Assembly (NCBI RefSeq): GCF_031157275.1
Contig: NZ_JAVIFW010000002.1
Span: 124,001-188,000, forward strand
Direction of reading: 5' to 3'
DNA: 64,000 nt
Source: Streptomyces sp. LHD-70
GTDB lineage: Bacteria; Actinomycetota; Actinomycetes; Streptomycetales; Streptomycetaceae
The notes beneath the pieces are model-generated. The model was given only the letters and a program-made list of their open reading frames with translations. It made no database searches and was not told the origin of the DNA. Positions 49,387 through 57,572 of the stretch are shown here, in pieces; positions within the stretch are counted from its first letter, which is position 1; each line of letters begins with the position of its first letter. The position numbers and the translations under genes are program-made.

Positions 49387-49504
49387 CCCATCTGACCTGC
49401 GATGACCGGCAGTTGACGGTCGTACGAACCCTTCAGTGGGCGCCCCGCGCTTAAGGCTGCCTTAAGGAACGGATAAGCCGGAGCCCGCCGATGCCATTCC
49501 CCCG

Positions 49505-49545
49505 GGAGTGTCAACTCCTCGTGAACGTGAGGCAGTTGATACTCC
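49505..49545 (-). terminator. Hairpin terminator after enoyl-CoA hydratase
   Basis: GGAGTGTCAACT (49505-49516) with AGTTGATACTCC (49534-49545) and an inner CCTC/GAGG stem. It lies 16 bases beyond the stop of the minus-strand gene that ends at 49561. Confidence 0.8.
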
Positions 49546-49560
49546 GGAGATGGAAGTGAC

Positions 49561-50328
49561 TCAGAGGAACTTGGCCTTGCCCGGGCCCTCCTCGACGAAG
49601 CTGCGCATGCCGCGCTCGCGGTCCTCGGTGGCGAACAGACCGGCGAACCAGGTGCGTTCGACCGCGAGGCCGGTGTCGATGTCCGTCTCCAGGCCGGTGT
49701 CCACCGCCTCCTTCGCGGCGCGCAGCGCGAGCGCCGGGCCCTGGGCGAGCCTGGCGGCCCAGGCGTGCGCCTGCTCGTACACCTCGGCGGCGGGGACGAC
49801 GCGGTCCACCAGGCCGATGGTCAGGGCCTCTTCGGCCTTCACCATGCGGCCGGTGAAGATCAGGTCCTTGGCCTTGGACGGGCCGACCAGGCGGGCCAGG
49901 CGCTGGGTGCCGCCCGCGCCCGGGATCAGGCCGAGCAGGATCTCCGGCTGGCCGAGCTTGGCGTTGTCGGCGGCGATCCGGTAGTCCGCGCAGAGCGCCA
50001 ACTCGCAGCCGCCACCGAGCGCGTAGCCGGTGACGGCGGCGACGACGGGCTTCGGGATACGGGCGATCGCGGTGAAGGAGTCCTGGAGGGCGCGGGAGCG
50101 CAGGACCATGGCCGCGTGGTCCATGTCCTGCATCTCCTTGATGTCCGCGCCGGCCGCGAACACCTTCTCGCCGCCGTACACGATCACGGCACGGACGTCG
50201 TCGCGCCGCGTCGCCTCCTCGGCGAGCTCCTTGAGCCGGTCCTGGGTGGCGATGTCGAGGGCGTTCATCGGGGGGCGGTCCAGGCGGATCGTGCCGACGC
50301 CTGCGGAGACTTCGAGATTCACGGTCAT
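49561..50328 (-). CDS. Enoyl-CoA hydratase/isomerase family protein
   Basis: A 255-residue crotonase-fold enzyme that hydrates trans-2-enoyl-CoA in fatty-acid oxidation. Oxyanion-hole segments are FAAGADIKEM and ALGGGCELAL; the glutamate-bearing loops are in QPEILLGLIPGAGGTQRLAR, the pattern of true hydratases. It ends with MRSFVEEGPGKAKFL, also typical. Encoded alone, 78 bases before the first L,D-transpeptidase gene in transcription order. Confidence 0.95.
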   Translation of the reverse strand: MTVNLEVSAGVGTIRLDRPPMNALDIATQDRLKELAEEATRRDDVRAVIVYGGEKVFAAGADIKEMQDMDHAAMVLRSRALQDSFTAIARIPKPVVAAVTGYALGGGCELALCADYRIAADNAKLGQPEILLGLIPGAGGTQRLARLVGPSKAKDLIFTGRMVKAEEALTIGLVDRVVPAAEVYEQAHAWAARLAQGPALALRAAKEAVDTGLETDIDTGLAVERTWFAGLFATEDRERGMRSFVEEGPGKAKFL

Positions 50329-50406
50329 GGACGGCAGGCTAACGGCCGTTCACGGAAAGGGCCCGGTGCAGTGGGTCACACTGCACCGGGCCCCGTACGA
50401 CAGCGG

Positions 50407-51648
50407 CTACTTCTCCCACTCGTCCCAGTCGAGGTTCCAGGCGTTGAGGCCGTTCCACCACTGGATCTGCTTGTCCTTGGAGTTCTTCACGACGACCACG
50501 TCGCCGATCATCGACTGGTTGTAGAACCAGGCGGCCGGGGTCCCGCCGTCGCCACCGCCGCGCTGGTCGCGCAGGCCGACGCAGCCGTGGCTGACGTTGG
50601 TGTTGCCGAACGTGGAGTGCGCCGCCCAGTAGTTGCCGTGGATGAACGTGCCCGAGGTGGACAGGCGCATGGCGTGCGGCACGTCCTTGATGTCGTACTC
50701 GCCGCCGAAGCCGACCGTGTCGCCGTTCATCCGGGTCACCTTGTGCTTCTCGGTGATGACCATCTGGCCGTTGTACGTGGTCGTGGCCGGGGCGCCGGAC
50801 GTGATCGGGATGGTCTTGATGCGCTTGCCGTCGCGCTCGACCGTCATCTTCTTCGACTTGGCGTCGACGGTGGAGACCTGGCTGCGGCCGATGGTGAACG
50901 AGACGGTCTTGGCCTGCTCGCCGTAGACGTCGGGGCGGCCCTCGACGCCGTCGAGGTTGAGCTTCACGGTGACCTTGGTGCCCGGCTTCCAGTACTTCTC
51001 CGGGCGGAAGTCGATCCGGTCGTTTCCGTACCACTTGTGGCGGATCTCGACCTTCGGCTCGGCCGTGACCTCGATGGCCTTCTCGACGGCCTCCGGGCTC
51101 GTGATGCCGCGGGTGAAGTTGACCGAGAACGGCATGCCCACACCGACCTTGGAACCGTCCTCGGGCGTGAAGTGCCCGATGAACGTGTTCTGCGGGGTGA
51201 GCGTCGTGAACGTGGTGTCCTTCGCGGACTCGCGGCCCGCGGCGTCCTTCGCCGTGGCGTGGACCTTGTACTTCGTCGAGGCGGCGAGGTGGTGGTCGGG
51301 CTTCCAGGCCGAGCCGTCGGCGGTGATCTCGCCCGGTATCTCGTTGCCCTTGGTGTCCGCGACCTCGACCTCGGTCAGCTTGCCCTCGTCGGCGGTTATC
51401 TTCAGGGCGCCGCTGGTGGCCACGGACTTCGAGCCGTCCTTGGGCGCGATCGTCACCACGGCCTTGGAGGGCTCGTTGGCCTTCGCCCGGCCCGAGCCGC
51501 CCTTCCCGTCGTCTCCCCCCGAACCGCCGCAGGCGGTCACGGCGAACAGTGCCGTGGTCAGTACGGCGGTCAGTACGGCCCTTCCCCGCCCACTGCCGCG
51601 GCGCCCCCGCGCACCAACCGACGCCCCCGATATCGGTCGCCCGTTCAC
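50407..51648 (-). CDS. L,D-transpeptidase lipoprotein, copy 1
   Basis: A 413-residue wall-crosslinking enzyme that forms 3-3 peptide bonds. Lipoprotein signal with lipobox VTAC (Cys near residue 40), two Ig-like domains (about residues 60-270) and a C-terminal YkuD domain. The catalytic motif is HGNYWAAHSTFGNTNVSHGC, quoted to Cys 356. The GTG at 51648 has GGGGAG 7 bases upstream. It is paralogous to the next gene on the same strand, which lies upstream in transcription order and is separated by 225 bases. Confidence 0.95.
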   Translation of the reverse strand: MNGRPISGASVGARGRRGSGRGRAVLTAVLTTALFAVTACGGSGGDDGKGGSGRAKANEPSKAVVTIAPKDGSKSVATSGALKITADEGKLTEVEVADTKGNEIPGEITADGSAWKPDHHLAASTKYKVHATAKDAAGRESAKDTTFTTLTPQNTFIGHFTPEDGSKVGVGMPFSVNFTRGITSPEAVEKAIEVTAEPKVEIRHKWYGNDRIDFRPEKYWKPGTKVTVKLNLDGVEGRPDVYGEQAKTVSFTIGRSQVSTVDAKSKKMTVERDGKRIKTIPITSGAPATTTYNGQMVITEKHKVTRMNGDTVGFGGEYDIKDVPHAMRLSTSGTFIHGNYWAAHSTFGNTNVSHGCVGLRDQRGGGDGGTPAAWFYNQSMIGDVVVVKNSKDKQIQWWNGLNAWNLDWDEWEK

Positions 51649-51873
51649 GATCTGTCTCCCCTCGCCAGGCCAGATCCGGCCCCGCACCCCTGCGCAACTC
51701 GCGCACACCGCAAGATTACCGGCACCACCTGCGACGACGACTCCCCCGGAATGTCACCGTTCCGTTCCAAGTGGCGTCGGGGGGCGAGGGGTTGCGGGCC
51801 CGGCGAGGAGAGGCGGGCGGCACCGGTCCGCGCGGCCGGGACGCCAGGTCCTGTCTTCCCTCTCCCGTCGAGG

Positions 51874-53097
51874 TCAGCGGCGCAGTGCGGAGCCCGCCCG
51901 CCACTTCCGCCAGTCCATGTTCCAGCCGCTCAGGCCGTTGTCCGGATCGACCTTCTTGTCCTTGGAGTTGACGACCTCCACCACGTCCCCGACGAGACTC
52001 CGGTCGAAGAACCAGCCCGCCGGGGTGTCCGAGTGGCCGCCCTTGACGTCCCTCAGGCCCACGCAGCCGTGGCTGACGTTGGTGTTGCCGAACGTGGAGG
52101 ACGGGGCCCAGTAGTTGCCGTGCAGGAATGTGCCGGAGGTGGTGAGGCGGATGGCGTGCGGCACGTCCGGGATGTCGTACTCGCCCTTGCCGTCGCCGTC
52201 CGTGAAGCCGACGGTCGCGCCGTTCATCCGCGTCACGTCGAGCATCTCGGAGATCACCATCTTGCCGTTGTACGTGGTGTTCTTGCCGCTGCCCGCGGTG
52301 ATCGGCAGGGTCGAGAGGAGCTCGCCGTCCCTGCGTACCTCCATGGTGTGCTTGGCGGCGTCGACGAGGGAGACCTGGCTGCGGCCGACCGTGAAGCCGA
52401 ACTGCTTCCGCTGCAGGCCGAACACGCCGGGCGAGCCCTCCACGTCGCGCAGGCCGAGGTCGACGGTGACCTGGGTGTCGGGCTGCCAGTAGTCCTTGGG
52501 GCGGAAGTCCAGGCGGGTCTTGCCGAACCAGTGCCCGGCGATCTCCACGGGCGGGTTCGACCGCACCCGCACGGCGCGCTCGACGGCCTCGCGGTTCTCG
52601 ATCTCCTGGTTGAACTCCAGGGACACGATCATTCCGGTGCCGACGGTGGAGCGGTTCTCCGGCTTCACGTACGCGACGAAACGCTCGTCCGGTACGAAGG
52701 TGGTGAACTTGACGTGGCGGGCGTGCCGGCGGCCGTGGCCGTCCAACGCGACCGCGTCCACGGTGTACTTGGCGGCGAGGGCGAGCTGCTGGTGCTTCGG
52801 CTCCCAGCGCAGCCCGTCCTCGGAGATCCGCCCCGGTACGGCGGTGTCCTGCGCGTCCTGGAACTTGACCACCTTCACGGACTCCAGGCGCCCGGCGGGC
52901 ACTTCGACCTCAAGCGCCTGGTCGGCGCTGACGCTGCGCTCGCCGTGGCCGGGGGTGATCCGGATCGCGTCCTCGGCCGTGCCCTTGCCGAACACCGCGT
53001 CGACCGAGTCGATCCCGCTGCCGGAGCAGCCGGCGAGGCCGGCCAGAAGGGCGGCGAGGCCCACCCATGTCAGTACTGTCGCAAGCTGTCGTCTCAC
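51874..53097 (-). CDS. L,D-transpeptidase lipoprotein, copy 2
   Basis: A 407-residue paralogue of copy 1 with the same Ig-Ig-YkuD layout. The lipobox is LAGC (Cys near residue 24), and the catalytic motif ends FGNTNVSHGCVGLRD with Cys 345. The start is uncertain: the GTG at 53097 gives a compact signal peptide, while a TTG nine codons earlier is also open; neither has a strong ribosome site. The 51649-51873 gap before copy 1 shows no gene or obvious structure. Confidence 0.92.
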   Translation of the reverse strand: MRRQLATVLTWVGLAALLAGLAGCSGSGIDSVDAVFGKGTAEDAIRITPGHGERSVSADQALEVEVPAGRLESVKVVKFQDAQDTAVPGRISEDGLRWEPKHQQLALAAKYTVDAVALDGHGRRHARHVKFTTFVPDERFVAYVKPENRSTVGTGMIVSLEFNQEIENREAVERAVRVRSNPPVEIAGHWFGKTRLDFRPKDYWQPDTQVTVDLGLRDVEGSPGVFGLQRKQFGFTVGRSQVSLVDAAKHTMEVRRDGELLSTLPITAGSGKNTTYNGKMVISEMLDVTRMNGATVGFTDGDGKGEYDIPDVPHAIRLTTSGTFLHGNYWAPSSTFGNTNVSHGCVGLRDVKGGHSDTPAGWFFDRSLVGDVVEVVNSKDKKVDPDNGLSGWNMDWRKWRAGSALRR

Positions 53098-53137
53098 GCC
53101 TGCACAACGACGCTGCCCGCTCAAGGGAAACGTGCCC

Positions 53138-53178
53138 GCACCGTCGACTGGCGCACCGTCGACTGGCGCACCGTCGAT
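53138..53178. repeat. 15-base tandem repeat, 2.7 copies
   Basis: GCACCGTCGACTGGC at 53138 and 53153, then GCACCGTCGAT at 53168. It lies upstream of L,D-transpeptidase copy 2, in the divergent promoter region shared with the ABC transporter. Confidence 0.85.
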
Positions 53179-53186
53179 CGCCCTGC

Positions 53187-53247
53187 GGGCTCGTCCTCAA
53201 ACTCCCCCAGCCTTCGGCCGGGAGGTGCCCCCAGACGGGCTGGAATG
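53187..53247. repeat. Second streptomycete intergenic repeat type
   Basis: Starts GGGCTCGTCCTCAAACTCCC and ends CCCAGACGGGCTGGAATG, with a CCGGCC-type internal hairpin (CAGCCTTCGGCCGGG). It shares the GCTCGTCCTCAA opening with the copy at 28231, so it is a relative of that repeat family. Confidence 0.65.
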
Positions 53248-53355
53248 GGTACCGCTCCCGCCCCAGTCGTACCCCCGTATCCACCGATCGGTTGATGCCG
53301 CTTCGAGCGCGATGGTGGATGGTCCGCACGGCCCGCCCCCGCGAAGCTCGCATGC

Positions 53356-54264
53356 ATGGCAATCATCGAGGTAAGGGACCTGAGGAAGGTCTACGGGGGC
53401 AGGGCCGCCGTCGACGGGGTGTCGTTCGCCGTCGAGGAAGGGGAGATCTTCGGGGTTCTCGGCCCGAACGGCGCGGGCAAGACCACCACCGTCGAGTGCG
53501 TCGAGGGGCTGCGCGTCCCCGACTCCGGGCTCGTGCGGGTCGCCGGGCTCGACCCGGTCGCGGACCACCGCGAGGTCACGCAGCTGCTCGGCGCCCAGCT
53601 GCAGGAGAGCGAGCTGCAGGCGAAGCTCACCGTGCGCGAGGCGCTGGAGCTGTACAGCGCGTTCTACGAGAAGCCGGTCGACTGGCGGCCGCTGGCCGAG
53701 CGGCTCGGGCTCGGCGAGAAGCTGGACTCCCGCTTCGGGAAGCTCAGCGGCGGCCAGAAGCAGCGGCTGTTCATCGCGCTCGCGCTGATCGGCGGGCCGC
53801 GCGTGGTCGTGCTCGACGAGTTGACCACCGGGCTCGACCCGCGCGCCCGCCGGGACACCTGGCAGCTGATCGAGGAGGTGCGGGCGAGCGGCGTGACGGT
53901 CCTCCTGGTCACGCACTTCATGGAGGAGGCGCAGCGCCTCTGCGACCGGATCGCGGTGATCGACCGGGGCCGGCTCGCCGCGCTCGACACCCCGGCGGGC
54001 CTGATCGGGCGGTCCGCGAGCTCCACCGTCATCTCGTTCACGCCGTCCCGGCCACTCGACCCGCGCGAGCTCGCCGAGCTGCCCGCGGCGACGTCCGTGG
54101 CGACCGACGAGCGGGACGGCCGGGTCACGGTCAACGGCACGGACGACACCGTCAACGCCGTCATCTCGCTGCTCGCCCGGCAGCACGTCACCGCCCATCA
54201 ACTCCGTGTCGTCGACGCCACGTTGGACGACGCGTTCCTCGACCTCACGGGAGCCACGACATGA
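53356..54264 (+). CDS. ABC-2 exporter ATP-binding protein (DrrA-like)
   Basis: A 302-residue ATPase of the DrrA/CcmA class. Walker A LGPNGAGKTTTVECVEGL, signature KLSGGQKQRLFIALAL, Walker B VVVLDELTTGLD (Leu in place of the usual Pro after DE), H-loop LLVTHFMEEA. The C-terminal ~80 residues are the DrrA-type extension. There is no ribosome site before the ATG at 53356, so translation may be leaderless. It is coupled to the permease by an ATGA overlap and precedes a two-component system. Confidence 0.93.
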   Translation: MAIIEVRDLRKVYGGRAAVDGVSFAVEEGEIFGVLGPNGAGKTTTVECVEGLRVPDSGLVRVAGLDPVADHREVTQLLGAQLQESELQAKLTVREALELYSAFYEKPVDWRPLAERLGLGEKLDSRFGKLSGGQKQRLFIALALIGGPRVVVLDELTTGLDPRARRDTWQLIEEVRASGVTVLLVTHFMEEAQRLCDRIAVIDRGRLAALDTPAGLIGRSASSTVISFTPSRPLDPRELAELPAATSVATDERDGRVTVNGTDDTVNAVISLLARQHVTAHQLRVVDATLDDAFLDLTGATT

Positions 54265-55043
54265 GTGCCCTCGCCACACCCACGCGTTCCCGCCTCACCC
54301 CGTCCCGGGCCGACGGGGCCGTCTTCAAGGCGGAGCTGGCGCTGTTCCGCCGCGAGCCCGGCAGCCTGTTCTGGATCATGATCTTTCCGACCGGGCTTTT
54401 CGTCGTCCTCGGTACGATCCCCGTCTTCCGCGAGGTCGGCGAGGCCATCCCGGGGATGCGGCTCATCGATGTGTACGTGCCCATCGCCATCCTCACCTCC
54501 CTGCTCATGGCCTCCGTCCAGGCCATGCCTCCGGTGATCACCGGCTATCGCGAGCAGGGCATCCTGCGCCGCATGTCGACGACCCCGGTACGGCCCGCCA
54601 CGGTCCTGGGCGCGCAGATGGCGCTGCACGGGATCGCCGCGCTCGTCTCGGCGGCCCTGACGATCTCCGTGGGTGCGCTCGCGTTCGACGTACCGCTGCC
54701 GAAGCAGGGCCTCGGGTACCTTCTGGCGCTCGCGCTCTCGGTGTGCGCGGCGCTCTCCCTCGGCGCCCTGCTCTCGGCTCTCTCGCGTACGTCGAAGGCG
54801 GCGAACGCGGTGGGTGCGGTGGCGTTCTTCCCGATGATGTTCAGCGCGGGCCTGTGGATGCCGGTGCAGACCATGCCGGACATGCTGGGCCGGATCATGG
54901 AGGTGCTGCCGTTCGGCGCCGCGTCCCAGGCCCTGAGCGCGGCCGGTGCGGGCGACTGGCCGAGCCTGACGCACCTGGGCGCGCTCGCGCTGTGGACGGT
55001 GCTCCTGACGGGCGCGGCGGCCCGCTGGTTCCGCTGGGAGTGA
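54261..55043 (+). CDS. ABC-2 type permease
   Basis: A 260-residue membrane subunit with about six helices. The cytoplasmic N-terminus has the typical KAELALFRREPGSLFWIMIF, and the ABC-2 signature near the end includes PMMFSAGLWMPVQTMPDML. Translation is coupled to the ATPase gene. The exporter probably removes a lipophilic or antibiotic-like compound and is probably controlled by the following sensor-regulator pair. Confidence 0.93.
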   Translation: MSALATPTRSRLTPSRADGAVFKAELALFRREPGSLFWIMIFPTGLFVVLGTIPVFREVGEAIPGMRLIDVYVPIAILTSLLMASVQAMPPVITGYREQGILRRMSTTPVRPATVLGAQMALHGIAALVSAALTISVGALAFDVPLPKQGLGYLLALALSVCAALSLGALLSALSRTSKAANAVGAVAFFPMMFSAGLWMPVQTMPDMLGRIMEVLPFGAASQALSAAGAGDWPSLTHLGALALWTVLLTGAAARWFRWE

Positions 55044-55051
55044 GCAGGGCT

Positions 55052-56398
55052 GTGGACCAGACTGTGGCCATGGGCATCAGGCGCGGCATCACCTCCCGGC
55101 TGACCCGAGGGGCGGCGGCGGAGGCCGCGCCCCTCGACGCGGCGACGGCGCACGCCCAGGTCGAGCGGCGCTGGGAGCTGTTCCTGCGCTGGGGCCCGTA
55201 CGCCCTGCTCGGGTTCACGGCCGTGCTGCTCGTCGCCACGGACGGGTTCCTGCTCACGTCGACGGCCGAGCGGTGGGCGGCGGCCGGCCTGGTCGTGGCG
55301 GGGTTCGCGCTGCAGGTGTGGTGGACCCTGGTGAGCCCGCGGCACTCGGCCGGTCCGAGCACCGCGGGGGCCGTGTACTACGGGGTGCGCTGGGCGATCG
55401 CGTTCGTGCTGTCGTGGCTGAACCCGTTCGCCGCGTTCTACGCGGTGCTCGGCTACTTCGGCGCGGAGCGGGAGCTGCCGCGCCGCATGGTTCCCGTCGG
55501 CCTGTTCGGCACCGCGGTCACCATCGCCGGTTCGCAGTCCGGCGGCTTCCCGCCCGGGGACCGGGCCGGCTGGCTGCTGTTCGCCGCGGTGCTCGCCGTG
55601 CACATCGTGCTGATCTACGTGTTCGGGCAGCTCGCCCTGCACGAGGAGAAGCGGGCGACCGTGCACAGGGCGACGATCGCCGAGCTGGAGGAGACCAACG
55701 CCCGCCTCCAGCAGGCCCTGGACGAGAACGCGGCGCTGCACACCCAACTCCTCGTACAGGCGCGGGAGGCGGGCGTCGCGGACGAGCGGCGGCGGCTCGC
55801 CGCGGAGATCCACGACACGATCGCGCAGGGACTGACCGGGATCATCGCCCAGCTCCAGGTCGTCTCCGGCACCGCCGACCCGGCCCTCGCCGAGGAGCAT
55901 CTGAACCGCGCGTCCGCCCTGGCCCGGCACAGCCTGGGCGAGGCCCGCCGCTCGGTGCAGAACCTCGGCCCGGCCGCCCTGGAGCACCACGCGCTGCCCG
56001 AGGCGCTGAAGCAGACGGTGGCGGAGTGGGCCGAACGCACGGGTGTGCGCGCCCGGTTCACGGTCACGGGTACGGCGGAGCCGCTGCACGACGAGATCGA
56101 GGCGACGCTCCTCCGCATCGCCCAGGAGGCGCTGTCCAACGCGGACCGGCACGCGGGCGCGGGCCGGGTGGGCGTGACCCTGTCGTACATGGCGGGGGAG
56201 GTCGCCCTCGACGTACGGGACGACGGCCGGGGATTTGAACCCCTTGCCGTGGAGCCGCGTTCGGGCTCGGGCGGCTTCGGGCTCGACGGGATGCGGGCGC
56301 GGGCGGAACGGGTGGCGGGGGCGGTGACGGTCGAGTCCGAGCGGGGGCAGGGCACGGCGGTCTCCGCTCGCGTACCGTTGCTCCGCCATGACCAGTGA
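55052..56398 (+). CDS. NarL-type sensor histidine kinase
   Basis: A 448-residue kinase. It has an N-terminal array of about five or six helices (about residues 45-190), a short coiled coil (AELEETNARLQQALDENAAL), a HisKA_3 dimerisation domain with phospho-His 254 in AAEIHDTIAQGLTG, and a C-terminal ATPase (EALSNADRHAGAG, RDDGRGFEP, GFGLDGMRARAE). The GTG at 55052 is used, with GGGAG 11 bases upstream; an ATG at 55070 is possible. Its end overlaps the response regulator start by 11 bases. It lies 8 bases after the ABC permease, so all four genes are probably one operon. Confidence 0.93.
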   Translation: MDQTVAMGIRRGITSRLTRGAAAEAAPLDAATAHAQVERRWELFLRWGPYALLGFTAVLLVATDGFLLTSTAERWAAAGLVVAGFALQVWWTLVSPRHSAGPSTAGAVYYGVRWAIAFVLSWLNPFAAFYAVLGYFGAERELPRRMVPVGLFGTAVTIAGSQSGGFPPGDRAGWLLFAAVLAVHIVLIYVFGQLALHEEKRATVHRATIAELEETNARLQQALDENAALHTQLLVQAREAGVADERRRLAAEIHDTIAQGLTGIIAQLQVVSGTADPALAEEHLNRASALARHSLGEARRSVQNLGPAALEHHALPEALKQTVAEWAERTGVRARFTVTGTAEPLHDEIEATLLRIAQEALSNADRHAGAGRVGVTLSYMAGEVALDVRDDGRGFEPLAVEPRSGSGGFGLDGMRARAERVAGAVTVESERGQGTAVSARVPLLRHDQ

Positions 56399-57020
56399 TC
56401 GCATCACCCTGCTCATCGTCGACGACCACCCTGTCGTACGGGACGGTCTGCGCGGCATGTTCGCGGCGGCGCCCGGCTTCGACGTGCTCGGCGAGGCGGC
56501 CGACGGCGTCGAGGCCGTCCGTCTCGCGGCCGAACTCGACCCGGACGTCGTCCTCATGGACCTGCGGATGCCGGGCGGCGGCGGGGTGGCCGCCATCGAG
56601 GAGCTGAGCAGGACCGGGGCCCGCGCGAAGGTCCTGGTCCTCACCACGTACGACACCGACTCGGACACCCTGCCCGCGATCGAGTCCGGCGCGACGGGCT
56701 ACCTCCTCAAGGACGCCCCGCGCGACGAGCTGTTCACCGCGGTCCGCGCCGCCGCCGAGGGGCGTACGGTCCTCTCCCCCGCGGTCGCCTCGCGCCTGGT
56801 GTCCCGGGTGCGCGCTCCGGGGAGCGAGCCCCTCTCGGCCCGCGAGCGCGAGGTCCTCGCCCTGGTCGCGAAGGGCACCCCGAACCGGGAGATCGCCGCG
56901 GAGCTGTTCATCAGCGAGGCGACGGTCAAGACCCATCTGACGCACATCTACGGCAAGTTGGGCGTGAAGGACCGGGCGGCTGCGGTGGCGACGGCGTACG
57001 ACCGGGGCATTCTCGGCTGA
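56388..57020 (+). CDS. NarL/LuxR-type response regulator
   Basis: A 210-residue regulator. The receiver domain has the acidic pocket in LLIVDDHPVVRDG, phospho-Asp 58 in VLMDLRMPGGG and Lys in GYLLKDAPRDEL. A GerE-type HTH follows (SAREREVLALVAKGTPNREI, SEATVKTHLTHIYGKL). Target genes probably include the upstream ABC exporter, because the genes are contiguous; no operator could be identified. Confidence 0.96.
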   Translation: MTSDRITLLIVDDHPVVRDGLRGMFAAAPGFDVLGEAADGVEAVRLAAELDPDVVLMDLRMPGGGGVAAIEELSRTGARAKVLVLTTYDTDSDTLPAIESGATGYLLKDAPRDELFTAVRAAAEGRTVLSPAVASRLVSRVRAPGSEPLSAREREVLALVAKGTPNREIAAELFISEATVKTHLTHIYGKLGVKDRAAAVATAYDRGILG

Positions 57021-57148
57021 AACGGGCAGGACTTGGGCACATCGGGGCCAGGCCCTGTGACAGTTCTGTGACGGCGGCGCATCGGAGCCGTTGTTCTGCA
57101 TGCATAGCTTCGCAGGACACCTGTTGAGATCTGCCTCTAGGAGGGCAC

Positions 57149-57556
57149 GTGGCCGAGGGGCCTGATCCCGAGAAGCGGTTCGACGACTCCGAACTGCTCG
57201 ACATGTCCCAGGGCGACCCGGCGCAGGCCCGGCTGCTGCGCAAGTCCCTGGAGACCCTGGCCGCCGGGCACGGTGGCGACGCCCTGAAGGAGATGGCCCG
57301 GGAGGTCCTGTCGGGCCGCTCCAGCCTGCGGGAGGCGGCGAACGTCTCCGCGTACTCCGAGGGGCTCATCGAGCAGGCCCGGCCGATGACCGAGAAGTGG
57401 GCGTCGATGTCCGACGTCGAGCGCGAGGAGGTGGCCGCCGAGGGGCGGCGCGCCATCGCCGCCGAGCAGGAGCAGATCGACGGGGAGCGGCGCGAGGCGG
57501 CCGCGGAGGCGGCGAAGAAGCAGCGGCACGACGGCCGCGGCTGGTCACTGTACTGA
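57149..57556 (+). CDS. Hypothetical charged helical protein upstream of a WXG-like gene
   Basis: A 135-residue acidic, probably all-helical protein (MAEGPDPEKRFDDSELLDMS; later EEVAAEGRRAIAAEQEQIDG). No signal peptide, membrane helix or recognised domain. The GTG at 57149 has GGAGG 4-5 bases upstream. It lies 16 bases before the WXG-like gene and is presumably co-transcribed. It could be a chaperone or partner for that protein by analogy with ESX gene sets, but nothing in the sequence shows this. Confidence 0.7.
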   Translation: MAEGPDPEKRFDDSELLDMSQGDPAQARLLRKSLETLAAGHGGDALKEMAREVLSGRSSLREAANVSAYSEGLIEQARPMTEKWASMSDVEREEVAAEGRRAIAAEQEQIDGERREAAAEAAKKQRHDGRGWSLY

Positions 57557-57572
57557 GGGGCGGGCACACACC

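Noticed and set aside
49765..53295. Nearly 1,200-codon plus-strand open frame across the hydratase and both L,D-transpeptidase genes
   Set aside because: Antisense to three genes with clear family motifs; it contains no domain of its own.
54206..55043. Reading the ABC permease and histidine kinase as one fused protein
   Set aside because: The permease ends at 55043 and the kinase is in a different frame with its own start at 55052-55070; the apparent fusion is the kinase frame running back over the permease gene.
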